Shown here piece after piece: positions 17,950-26,507 of a stretch of 64,000 nt of DNA; the stretch's first letter is position 1, and every line of letters begins with the position of its first letter. The stretch is from Calditrichota bacterium (GTDB lineage: Bacteria > CLD3), in the NCBI GenBank assembly GCA_008501735.1, contig QQUF01000043.1, positions 1 through 64,000 on the forward strand. The letters are read 5' to 3'. Both the position numbers and the translations under genes were made by a program. The notes beneath the pieces were generated by a model. The model worked only from the letters and a program-made list of their open reading frames with translations. It ran no database searches and had not been told where the DNA came from.

Positions 17950-19377
17950 ATGTTCTCTTTATTAAAAAAAACTGGAGTAGCTGGACTTTCAGTACTCGCA
18001 TTATCAGCTAGCGTTTATGCTGCTGATGTAACATTTTCTGTTGATATGAGTGTCCAACAAACACTTGGAAATTTTGACCCTGCAAACGATTTGGTCGTTG
18101 TTAGAGGTGATATGAATGCTTGGGGAGGAAATGCTGAGCAATTAATGGATCCTGATAATGATATGATCTATGAAGGGACTTTCACTATTGATGAAGTTGC
18201 TTTACCAATGCCTGAATACAAATTTGTAAATGTTGTTGGTGGAACAGCAGATTCTTGGGAAACAGTTGCAAATAGAACTGTTGATATTTCTGGTGGTGGA
18301 ACAGTTGTAATTCCAACAGTATTTTTTGATGATAATGCTGGTGGTGGAGTTGACGCAGATATTACATTTCAATGTGATATGAGTGTTCAAACTTCTGTTG
18401 GTAACTTTAACCCTGCAAATGGTGACAAAATCGTTGTAAGAGGTTCTTTCAATGGTTGGGGTGGAGCAGCTGATGAACTTTTTGAAGATGTTCTCACTGG
18501 AATCCACACAGCAACCGCTACAATTAATGCAACAGCTGGAACAACAGTAGAGTACAAATTCGTTCACTTAGTACCAGATGGAGCAGGTGGATTTGTTGAT
18601 GGTTGGGAATCAGTTCAAAATAGAACTTTTGTTTTTGACGGAAATGCTCAAACATTACCTGTAGTTTATTTTGATGATATTACTCCTAATGATATTATTA
18701 CTCAAGCAGTTACAGTTACTTTTCAAGTTGATGTAACAAATGCAATGGATTTTAACGGAGGAACTCCAATTCCTTTCCAAAGTATTGATAATGTTTACAT
18801 TGCTGGTTTCTTTAATAACTGGCCTTGGGACGCTTTTACTGATCCAGATTGGGAAATGCACGATGACGGAGTTGCTCCTGATATGGTTGCAGGTGATATG
18901 ATTTACACAACTAATATTACTTTTGACCAAGGTTCTGGAAAAGAACAACAATATAAATTCTCAGTAAATGGTCCTGACAACGAAACAGGAATTGGTGATA
19001 ACCACATTATCTTAATTGATGATACAAATCCAACAATGGTTAACGCTGTTGATATGTTTGGTGTTGTTGTAGATGTTGAAGAAAATTCAAATCCTGGTGT
19101 AATTGAAACAAGCATTCTTGCTTCAAATTACCCAAACCCTTTTAACCCAACAACTTCAATTGAATTTAAAGCTGACCAAGTTGCTCCAGCTCAAATCTCA
19201 ATTTTCAATGTTTTAGGTCAAGAAATCAATTCATTTGATTTAGGCGTTACTAATAGTGGAAATGTAGTTTGGAACGGTACTGACTTTAACAACACTCCTG
19301 TAAGTTCAGGAATTTACTTCTACCAAGTAAACGTTGGAAAAGCTCAAAAAATCGGAAAAATGACACTTCTCAAATAA
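17950..19377 (+). CDS. T9SS type A cargo with three glycan-binding-like repeats
   Basis: A 475-residue secreted protein with a GGAG ribosome binding site and a signal peptide to about Ala24. Three related domains follow, at about 25-125, 135-245 and 255-375. Each starts with a (V/I)TF-(S/Q)-(V/C)DM/DV strand, has a G-(D/S/F)-x-N-x-W motif (RGDMNAWGG, RGSFNGWGG, AGFFNNWPW), and continues with a YKF strand. This is the plan of starch/glycogen-binding modules (CBM20/CBM48-like). The C-terminal 80 residues are a clear sorting domain (NYPNPFNPTTSIEF, then GIYFYQV and KMTLLK). No catalytic domain is present, so a surface binding protein is likely. The carbohydrate assignment is inference. Confidence 0.85.
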   Translation: MFSLLKKTGVAGLSVLALSASVYAADVTFSVDMSVQQTLGNFDPANDLVVVRGDMNAWGGNAEQLMDPDNDMIYEGTFTIDEVALPMPEYKFVNVVGGTADSWETVANRTVDISGGGTVVIPTVFFDDNAGGGVDADITFQCDMSVQTSVGNFNPANGDKIVVRGSFNGWGGAADELFEDVLTGIHTATATINATAGTTVEYKFVHLVPDGAGGFVDGWESVQNRTFVFDGNAQTLPVVYFDDITPNDIITQAVTVTFQVDVTNAMDFNGGTPIPFQSIDNVYIAGFFNNWPWDAFTDPDWEMHDDGVAPDMVAGDMIYTTNITFDQGSGKEQQYKFSVNGPDNETGIGDNHIILIDDTNPTMVNAVDMFGVVVDVEENSNPGVIETSILASNYPNPFNPTTSIEFKADQVAPAQISIFNVLGQEINSFDLGVTNSGNVVWNGTDFNNTPVSSGIYFYQVNVGKAQKIGKMTLLK

Positions 19378-19396
19378 TTTTGAAAAGTTAAATTTC

Positions 19397-19433
19397 AAGG
19401 CGGAAATCTTTTTATGGTTTTCCGCCTTTTTTT
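19397..19433 (+). terminator. Rho-independent terminator closing the TonB/PorV cassette
   Basis: A perfect 10-bp stem, AAGGCGGAAA (19397-19406) against TTTCCGCCTT (19419-19428), is followed by a T run to 19433. It lies 20 bases beyond the stop of the last cassette gene. Confidence 0.9.
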
Positions 19434-19534
19434 GTTTTAATCAAAATTAATTTTATAAATAATTTTCGGAAATAAATGGTTTGCAATGTAGCTTGTTTTA
19501 TTGCTTTTGTTAGAAAATGAATTGACAAATAAGA

Positions 19535-21031
19535 TTACTTAGTTGACATTTCCTCTAATCTTTTTGTAGAATTTTGACACCAATGACAATTATCTTCAGG
19601 TTTTAACTCCAAGGACTTCTCAAAACATAATGTAGCATTTTTTATATCTTTATATAAAAAATATGCTTCACCTAAGGAATCCCATAAGTTCCCGTCATCA
19701 GGAAATAAATTTACATTTAGTTTTAATAACTCTATACCCCAATTAAAGTTCATTTTTTGGGATATTTGTTTAAAACCAATTCTGTTAAGGATTGCTTTGT
19801 CAGTTATTAGGTTTCCTGTTTTTTCTTTAATATATTGCGGAAGATTATTTGTATCTCTATATGAGTTTTCATTCATAAAATCAAATACTAATTCATAACT
19901 ATTTTTCGGTATCGTTAGAGCTTGATACGTGCTATCCAAAAGCATAGAAGTAATTTCCCAAGCAACATTTTCAGATTGGTGATTTAAAACGACATTTGAT
20001 AAAAATATGATAACAATATCATCTTCAATTAATCTAACAAAATCTGCAAAATATATTCCATTACTACCATTATGTGCCACAATCTTTGTGCTTTTTGAAG
20101 AATTAAATATCGCCCAACCATATCCATAAAATGATGTTTCTGATTCATTCTCTGGAACGTAAGCAGTTTCTAATAATATTTTAGCTTTCGCACTAATAAT
20201 TGTATTTTTCTTAAGAGCCAAATGCCAAGTATATAAATCCTCAACTGAAGAATAAATATCACCTTTTCCAATACTATTCCAATGATTATTACCTTGAGGT
20301 AAATACTCTTGTGTTGTTCCCCAATCTTTCCATTCTCCATCAGTGTAATTGAAGTAATATCCATTTGCAAACAATTCTTTATTGCAATTTATATTCTTAT
20401 AACCTGTGTGATTCATTTGCAAAGGTCTCCAAAGATTTTCTTTTAGAAAAGATTCATAACCTAATTGAGTAACCTCCTCAATAATAATGGCTAAAAAGAT
20501 GTAATTTGCATTTGCATAAGTATGCCTTGTACCAGGAGGAAATAATAATTCAGAGTTGAAGAACTTTTCCAAAAATTGTTCTTCACTTGATATATCATAT
20601 CTAAATCCTTCTGTTTGATGAGATATTCCAGATGTATGTGTGAGTAACTGATGAATAGTGATTTGTTTCTTATCACTTGGTGCTTGCGGGAAATACTTTT
20701 CAACTTTGTCAGAGATGCTAAGTTTTCCGAGTTCTACAAGTTTTAGAATTGCTGTAGCAGTGAATTGTTTAGAAACAGAGCCAATATTGAAAATCGTTGA
20801 AGGAGTGTTAGGTATTTTTTTGTTTTTATTAGCCCAACCGTATCCTTTTGCCAATAAAATTTCACCATCTTTTGCCACCAAAACACTACCTGAAAAACCA
20901 TTCTGAACACTGCTATCTAAGTAATTACTAATTCGATTTTGAATATTTGCATCTTTGATTTCTTGTTGTGCTTCTAAATCAGAAGAAATGAAGAAAATTA
21001 AACTCAAAATGATTGGAAATATTTTTTTCAT
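19535..21031 (-). CDS. Secreted serine hydrolase (beta-lactamase class C/PBP4* family) with C-terminal TPR
   Basis: The frame opens at 21073, but the ATG at 21031 is followed directly by a good signal peptide (KKIFPIILSLIFFISS), so I start there, giving 498 residues. The catalytic SxxK is S85-V-S-K88, followed by a YAN motif (YANANY) and HNGS as the KTG-equivalent. A C-terminal extension (about 430-495) contains tetratricopeptide repeats (WDSLGEAYFLYKDIKNA, then CFEKSLELKPED). Members act as D-amino-acid peptidases or esterases; the substrate cannot be predicted. It reads convergently with the upstream cassette. Confidence 0.88.
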   Translation of the reverse strand: MKKIFPIILSLIFFISSDLEAQQEIKDANIQNRISNYLDSSVQNGFSGSVLVAKDGEILLAKGYGWANKNKKIPNTPSTIFNIGSVSKQFTATAILKLVELGKLSISDKVEKYFPQAPSDKKQITIHQLLTHTSGISHQTEGFRYDISSEEQFLEKFFNSELLFPPGTRHTYANANYIFLAIIIEEVTQLGYESFLKENLWRPLQMNHTGYKNINCNKELFANGYYFNYTDGEWKDWGTTQEYLPQGNNHWNSIGKGDIYSSVEDLYTWHLALKKNTIISAKAKILLETAYVPENESETSFYGYGWAIFNSSKSTKIVAHNGSNGIYFADFVRLIEDDIVIIFLSNVVLNHQSENVAWEITSMLLDSTYQALTIPKNSYELVFDFMNENSYRDTNNLPQYIKEKTGNLITDKAILNRIGFKQISQKMNFNWGIELLKLNVNLFPDDGNLWDSLGEAYFLYKDIKNATLCFEKSLELKPEDNCHWCQNSTKRLEEMSTK

Positions 21032-21165
21032 ATTCTTAATAAACGAAAAATTTATAAGTTTTAACAAATTCATTTCCTCGTGCTTTTAAAGTTAACATTT
21101 GGCTAATTTTACCACTTTCTAAAGAATTGTTTTAGTAAGTTTTATATTTCTTTTTTTGCATAAAA

Positions 21166-21194
21166 AAAGGACTGCTAAATTTAAGCAATCCTTT
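21166..21194 (-). terminator. Terminator of the NmrA-like gene
   Basis: An imperfect stem (AAAGGA and TGCT paired with AGCA and TCCTTT around a short loop) is followed on the minus strand by seven T residues. It lies 14 bases beyond the stop of the minus-strand NmrA-like gene. Confidence 0.75.
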
Positions 21195-21207
21195 ATAATA
21201 ACTTTTT

Positions 21208-22050
21208 TTAAATACTTTGGGGAATCATTTGATTCCAAACACCCGTTAAAGCTGTTTTTTTCACAAATTCACTAAAGTCAGTAGCTTTTCTTCCAAGCAC
21301 CTTTTCAATGTCATTTGAAATAACCTGATTTTCGGAATTACCCAAAACTTCTTTAAATAAGTAACCAAAGAGCCAAATATAATTTTCAGGTAAACCAGCA
21401 GTTCTCATTCCAGTTTTAAACTCTTCAACTGAAATCGGTTGGAAATGGATTTCCTTATTAGTTACTCTTGAGATTTCTTCTATAACTTCTTTAAAGGTTA
21501 GTCTCCTTGGACCTGTAACAGTAATAGTTTGACCATTGTAAGAATCATCTAAAAGGACTTTTACAACTACGTCAGCAATGTCGTCTGCGTCAACAAATGG
21601 GATTTTTGCTTCTGACATCGGTAATGCAACGTTACCTGCAAGAATTGGGTCAAGCAAAAAACTTTCACTGAAATTCTGATTGAACCAAGAAGCTCTGACG
21701 AGTGTGTAATTTAAACCAGAATTTGCTACGATTTCTTCACAAGCTTCTGCCTCTTTTTCTCCTTTTCCTGAGAGTAGAACTACTTTTTCCACTCCTTCTT
21801 TGAGTGCAATTTCAGTAAGTTCTGAAATCGCTTTTTTTGCACCGGGAACTGCAAGGTCTGGATAATAAGTAATGTAAACTCTATCCATTCCTTTTAGAGA
21901 TTTTGAGTAAGTTGAAGGGTTATCCCAGTCAAATGAAGGAGTATTATTTCTACTTCCGATTCTTACATTTTGATTTAGTTTAGTTAGGTTTTCGGCAACT
22001 CGACGACCAGTTTTTCCAGTTCCGCCTATTACTAAGATGTTGTCTTGCAT
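21208..22050 (-). CDS. NmrA-like NAD(P)-binding oxidoreductase
   Basis: A 280-residue atypical short-chain dehydrogenase. The N-terminal GGTGKTGRRV (9-18) is the NAD(P)-binding glycine motif. VVLLSGKGEKEAE replaces the active-site Tyr-Lys region of classical SDRs, and LVRASWFNQNF is typical of NmrA/QOR2-like proteins. These act as quinone reductases or NADP sensors; no substrate can be named. An AraC-type regulator lies 105 bases upstream on the same strand and is a plausible controller. A second member of the family (57429-58283) follows a MarR-regulated efflux operon. Confidence 0.87.
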   Translation of the reverse strand: MQDNILVIGGTGKTGRRVAENLTKLNQNVRIGSRNNTPSFDWDNPSTYSKSLKGMDRVYITYYPDLAVPGAKKAISELTEIALKEGVEKVVLLSGKGEKEAEACEEIVANSGLNYTLVRASWFNQNFSESFLLDPILAGNVALPMSEAKIPFVDADDIADVVVKVLLDDSYNGQTITVTGPRRLTFKEVIEEISRVTNKEIHFQPISVEEFKTGMRTAGLPENYIWLFGYLFKEVLGNSENQVISNDIEKVLGRKATDFSEFVKKTALTGVWNQMIPQSI

Positions 22051-22155
22051 TTTTTCTACCTTGTTAATTTATAAATTAGTTAATTATTAAATTCAGTAGA
22101 AAATAAGGAAAGGTGTTTATGAATGCTTGACTATTCAAGCCAATTTTATGACAGT

Positions 22156-23163
22156 TTAAGCCAAAGAGGAGTTTTTATTTTGTTTTCGGTAATCTGCTGG
22201 CGATTTACCAACCCAACGTTTGAAAGCACGACTAAAAGCACTTTGCTCAGAAAAACCTGTTTCAAAAGCAATTTCAGTAATTCCCATTTTGGAGTTTTTA
22301 AGAAGTTCTTTGGAGACTTCTTCTTGTGTCTTTTTTATTAAATCTCTGAATGAAAGATTACTTTCAGACAATCTGCGAGTGAGTGTACGATTACTCATTC
22401 CGATAAGTTGTCCAATTTGGTTAATGCTTGGAATTCCGCTTGGAAGTGCATCTTTAATCAAATTTTCAACATCAGAAACTATTTTGTTTGTACTTAATTC
22501 AATTCCATTTGTTTCTTCTTCTACTCTTTCAACGAGGAATTTATTGATACTTTCATCTGCTTTAGCGGTTCTCATCTCCAAGTCTTGCGTTTTGTAAGCA
22601 ATGTAGTTTTGAGCCTGATTAAATAAAATCGGACATTTAAATGCTTGAATGTAACTTTCATCTTTTTTCGGAGGAGAATGTTTGAAAGAGACTTCAACAG
22701 GAGCAATATTTGATTCGGTCATTGCTTGGAGTACAACAACCGTAGCGGAAAAAGTTGCTTCATTTGATAATTCTACACCTCTTCGATTTGCTTCGCGATA
22801 CAAATAGATATAAGAAATTTCTTCACCTTTTTCAACTTTGAATAAATAGGTATTTGAGAGTAACTTAAAATACCTTTCACACCTATCAAAAATTTCTCCT
22901 ACCCAAGAACAAGTTCTCCAAGATAAACCAAGCACTCCATAATCTTCTATTTTCATTTGCTGACCCAATCTTACTGAAAACCCTGAACCTAATTTTTCGT
23001 CTAATTTCTCGTGAAGTTCAAAGAAATGAGATGCAGGAACAGCTTGAATATTTTCGATTGAATCAATTGGAGTTGGCAAATTCTCAAAATAATCTCGTGT
23101 AAGACCTTCAGACAGAGCATAATCTATCATTTTTCGATATAAGTTAATGGAGATGTATTTCAT
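22156..23163 (-). CDS. AraC family transcriptional regulator
   Basis: A 335-residue regulator with a strong GGAGG site just upstream of its ATG. The first 200 residues match the arabinose-binding-like N-terminal domain of OruR/ArgR-type AraC proteins. The C-terminal ~100 residues contain the double helix-turn-helix (SINQIGQLIGMSNRTLTRRL, then GITEIAFETGFSEQSAFSRA and FKRWVGKSPADYRK). It is upstream of, and co-directional with, the NmrA-like gene, suggesting it senses a small molecule and controls that oxidoreductase. The ligand is unknown. Confidence 0.92.
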   Translation of the reverse strand: MKYISINLYRKMIDYALSEGLTRDYFENLPTPIDSIENIQAVPASHFFELHEKLDEKLGSGFSVRLGQQMKIEDYGVLGLSWRTCSWVGEIFDRCERYFKLLSNTYLFKVEKGEEISYIYLYREANRRGVELSNEATFSATVVVLQAMTESNIAPVEVSFKHSPPKKDESYIQAFKCPILFNQAQNYIAYKTQDLEMRTAKADESINKFLVERVEEETNGIELSTNKIVSDVENLIKDALPSGIPSINQIGQLIGMSNRTLTRRLSESNLSFRDLIKKTQEEVSKELLKNSKMGITEIAFETGFSEQSAFSRAFKRWVGKSPADYRKQNKNSSLA

Positions 23164-23240
23164 AAAAGAACCTCCGAGTCATTCAATTCTTAATTAAAGC
23201 CAAAATTTTTAATAGCCTTTTTTATTCTAAATTAGGATTT

Positions 23241-24734
23241 TTATTCTCTAATTTTTACCATCTTGACTTCATCAATGTAGTTTGTGAAATTTGGGTCTTC
23301 TAATTCATTAAGAGATTGTAATACATCCGAAATCCTATCAATTGATTTTCGCATTGAAAAAGCTATTTTTTCAAGTCTTTGAGGATTGAGATTACTTTCT
23401 ATTTCAGATTGCAATAATCCTACATTACCTAAAAGTACAGTAAGCGGTTGGCTGATTTCATGGTTTGCTGTTACCACCGTTGCTAGATACATTGATTTTC
23501 TTTCAGCATCAACCAACTTATTTTGAGTGCTCACCAACTTTTCATTCATATTTACAAGTTCAATATTTTTCAAACGATAAAGTTCAGTCTCAAACTTCGC
23601 TTGCATTCCTGCAATTGATTTTTCCTTATCATTTGTAAAAATAATCTCTCTCAAGTCGGCAAACTTCTTTTGAAAAATAAATGCTTTTTCATAATCCTTA
23701 GTTTTATAAAATAGATTTGAAAGTGATTTGTAAATTTCAATTAATTCAGGTTTAACATCAATTTCGACGGCAATTTCCATTGCCTCTTTCAAACCATTAA
23801 TTGCTTGAGTCAGGTTGCCTTCTTTTTCGTTAATTTCGGTTAAATCTCTTATTGCTCTAACTAGTTCATACTTTGTATTGGTTTCTCTTGTAACCTGAAT
23901 AACATTTTCAAAATAATTTCTGGCTTTAGCGAGATTACCTAATTGTGAGTAAATTTCACCTAAATTAATAAGTGTGTGTGAAATTCCTCTTTGGTCATTT
24001 AGTTGAATTTTTAATTTTAAAGCTGTTTCAAAACAATCTATAGATTCTTGGAACTTCTCTTGGTGTCTAAAAATTACGCCAATATTATTTGAAGCAAAAG
24101 ATTCAAGGAAAATATCAGATATATCTCGAGCCATTTTTCTCGTTCTTTGGAAAAAGTCCAAGGCTCTTTCAAAATTATCAGCTTGAAAATAAGAGATACC
24201 AATATTGTTAAGTGAAGAAGCTATCAAAAATTTATCACCTAATTTTTCATTTAACTCTAATGCTTTAAAATTTGCTTTCATTGTTCCGTCAAAATTTCCT
24301 AAATCATAGTAGCATTTTCCAATTGCGTGCAAACATTTTGAAATTCCTTGACTGTAATTTAGCCTTTTAAAAATTTTATATGCTTTAAAATGATTTTCCA
24401 ATGCAGTATGATATTTTGCACTTACGCTGTTAATTACGCCTTTTTGGAAAATCGCTTTTCCGAGCTCCAATTTCATTTTATTTTCAGAAGCTACGGAAAT
24501 AGAAGCTAAATTATATTTTAAAGATTCTTCAAGTTCCGTTAGCCGTGCAAGAGCAATCGAAGTTTTGTGCAAAGCATTAAAATGTAGTTTCGGGAAGTTT
24601 GTAATTTCTTCAAATTCTAATGCCTTTTTAGAAAATTCAAGACATTTTTTAGGAGAGTTTCTTAATTCTTCTTCTGCAAAATCAATATTTTTTTTACACT
24701 CTTCAAGTGCATAATTTTGAGGTATTTTAGGCAT
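23241..24734 (-). CDS. TPR protein ending in a histidine-kinase dimerisation (DHp) domain without ATPase domain
   Basis: A 497-residue cytoplasmic protein. Residues about 40-380 are tandem tetratricopeptide repeats (for example ALENHFKAYKIFKRLNYSQG and ALDFFQRTRKMARDI). A coiled-coil linker at about 385-415 leads to ANHEISQPLTVLLGN with H425, which looks exactly like the phosphoacceptor helix of HisKA domains. The protein ends about 70 residues later, so the HATPase domain is absent and there is no following frame that encodes one. It could be phosphorylated in trans, or act as a dimerising scaffold. It is transcribed divergently from the permease gene. Confidence 0.8.
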   Translation of the reverse strand: MPKIPQNYALEECKKNIDFAEEELRNSPKKCLEFSKKALEFEEITNFPKLHFNALHKTSIALARLTELEESLKYNLASISVASENKMKLELGKAIFQKGVINSVSAKYHTALENHFKAYKIFKRLNYSQGISKCLHAIGKCYYDLGNFDGTMKANFKALELNEKLGDKFLIASSLNNIGISYFQADNFERALDFFQRTRKMARDISDIFLESFASNNIGVIFRHQEKFQESIDCFETALKLKIQLNDQRGISHTLINLGEIYSQLGNLAKARNYFENVIQVTRETNTKYELVRAIRDLTEINEKEGNLTQAINGLKEAMEIAVEIDVKPELIEIYKSLSNLFYKTKDYEKAFIFQKKFADLREIIFTNDKEKSIAGMQAKFETELYRLKNIELVNMNEKLVSTQNKLVDAERKSMYLATVVTANHEISQPLTVLLGNVGLLQSEIESNLNPQRLEKIAFSMRKSIDRISDVLQSLNELEDPNFTNYIDEVKMVKIRE

Positions 24735-24861
24735 ATTTGAATTTCTTGAATTTTGAATTGGTTAATAAAAATAAGGTTTTCTTTAACGAAAGAAAAGATT
24801 TTTAAAAAATCTTAATTTCGTTAACTTCTGAATCTCAAAAATAAAATTAAATGAAAATTTG

Positions 24862-25869
24862 ATGTTTCTCTATTTCTTAAAAAGAATCTTCGCACTTTTA
24901 CCTACTTTAATCGGGATTTCAACTTTAGTTTTTCTAATGATTCAAATGATTCCAGGAGACCCAGCTAGGGTAATGCTTGGCGAAAGAGCAACACCAGAAG
25001 CAATAGAAAATTTGAGAAAAGATTTAGGCTTAGACGAACCTGTTTATTACCAGTATTTTACTTTTATCAAAAATTTAGCAAAAGGCGATTTAGGACGTTC
25101 TTTCAAATCGAGAGAAGAAGTAACGACAGAACTTAAGAATTACTTTCCTGCAACAATGGAGTTAGCTTTTACAAGTCTTTTGATTGCAACTTTTCTCGGT
25201 GTTTTGGCAGGAATTTCGTCAGCTGTAAATCGCAAAACATTCTTAGATTATTTTAGTATGATTTCAGCACTTGTTGGAGTTTCTATGCCTGTCTTTTGGT
25301 TAGGTTTAGTTTTGATTCTGATTTTTGCTGTAAATTTTGATTTCTTACCAATCTCTGGTCGAATTTCTACCGAATTTATTTTTACACCAATAACAAATTT
25401 TTATCTAATTGACACACTTTTATTGGGAAACTTATCTGCTTTTTGGGACGCTCTAAAGCACTTAATTTTACCCGCAATTACTTTAGCAACAATTCCTTTA
25501 GCAATAATTGCAAGACTGACTCGCTCAAGTATGCTTGAAGTTTTGAGCAAAGATTTTGTCAGGACTGCAAGGGCAAAAGGTTTGAAAGAAAAAATTGTCG
25601 TTTTCAAACACGCACTGAAAAATGCTTTAATCCCAATTGTTACAGTAATTGGGATTCAGTTTGGGCTTTTGCTCGGAGGAGCGATTTTAACTGAAACAAT
25701 TTTTGCTTGGCCTGGAATTGGAAGATGGGTTTTGAACTCTGTTCTTGCTCGTGATTTTCTTTCTGTTCAAGGTGGAGCGATTGCCATTGCTACTGCTTTT
25801 GTCCTCATAAATTTATTCGTCGATTTGATTTACTTTTACCTCAACCCGAAACTAAGGTCTAATTTATAA
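24862..25869 (+). CDS. ABC transporter permease, DppB/OppB type
   Basis: A 335-residue inner-membrane permease. A TTG lies directly before the ATG at 24862; I use the ATG. The N-terminus (LPTLIGISTLVFLMIQMIPG, then DPARVMLGERATPE) is typical of DppB-type peptide/nickel permeases. The EAA loop is seen as FVRTARAKGLKEKIVVFKHALKN, followed by a C-terminal membrane pair. It should form the channel of a peptide importer with a DppC partner, an ATPase and a binding protein, but none is adjacent: the next gene is engB. The missing partners must be elsewhere. Confidence 0.93.
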   Translation: MFLYFLKRIFALLPTLIGISTLVFLMIQMIPGDPARVMLGERATPEAIENLRKDLGLDEPVYYQYFTFIKNLAKGDLGRSFKSREEVTTELKNYFPATMELAFTSLLIATFLGVLAGISSAVNRKTFLDYFSMISALVGVSMPVFWLGLVLILIFAVNFDFLPISGRISTEFIFTPITNFYLIDTLLLGNLSAFWDALKHLILPAITLATIPLAIIARLTRSSMLEVLSKDFVRTARAKGLKEKIVVFKHALKNALIPIVTVIGIQFGLLLGGAILTETIFAWPGIGRWVLNSVLARDFLSVQGGAIAIATAFVLINLFVDLIYFYLNPKLRSNL

Positions 25870-26439
25870 ATGAAAATTCATCACTCAAAATTCATCAAAA
25901 GTGTTTACTCAAAAAAAGAATTTATCGAAGATCCACTTCCACAAATTGCTTTTTCAGGAAGGTCAAACGTTGGAAAATCTTCTCTCATAAACAGTATCGT
26001 CGGAATGAAAGAACTTGCAAAAATCAGTTCAAAACCTGGTAAAACTCGTTGCATTAATTATTTTAACATTGATGAAAAGTTTTATCTCGTCGATTTACCC
26101 GGTTATGGTTACGCAAGAGTTTCGGGGAAAATGCAGAACACTTGGGGGAAGTTGATTACCGATTATTATACAGAAAGCAAAAACCTAAAATTTGTAATTC
26201 AATTGATTGATTCAAGATTAACTCCACAAAAATCAGATGTTGAGATGTTTAATTGGCTTTTGGACAATGAAATTAGTGTTTTGCCTGTTTTTACAAAAGT
26301 TGATAAACTGAATCAAAGTTTAAGAACAAAGAATTTCAAAATTTTTAAAAAGACATTTGGTTTGGAAGAAATTTTAGGAACTTCGAGTAAAACAAAAGAG
26401 GGAATTTCTGACCTTTTGTATTCTTTAGAAATTGAATAA
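25870..26439 (+). CDS. engB: Ribosome biogenesis GTPase EngB (YsxC/YihA)
   Basis: A 189-residue Era/Obg-type GTPase of the normal length for EngB. G1 is GRSNVGKS (30-37), G3 is DLPGYG (75-80) and G4 is TKVDK (142-146). The KPGKTRCINYF segment is the G2/switch region. It is needed for late assembly of the large ribosomal subunit. The start codon immediately follows the stop of the DppB-like gene, so the two are probably cotranscribed although functionally unrelated. Confidence 0.96.
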   Translation: MKIHHSKFIKSVYSKKEFIEDPLPQIAFSGRSNVGKSSLINSIVGMKELAKISSKPGKTRCINYFNIDEKFYLVDLPGYGYARVSGKMQNTWGKLITDYYTESKNLKFVIQLIDSRLTPQKSDVEMFNWLLDNEISVLPVFTKVDKLNQSLRTKNFKIFKKTFGLEEILGTSSKTKEGISDLLYSLEIE

Positions 26440-26507
26440 ATTTTGAATCCGAAAGTTAATTCCTGCGTTACGTTTTGGTATCAAATTTTAAACTGAAAGA
26501 AAAGAAA

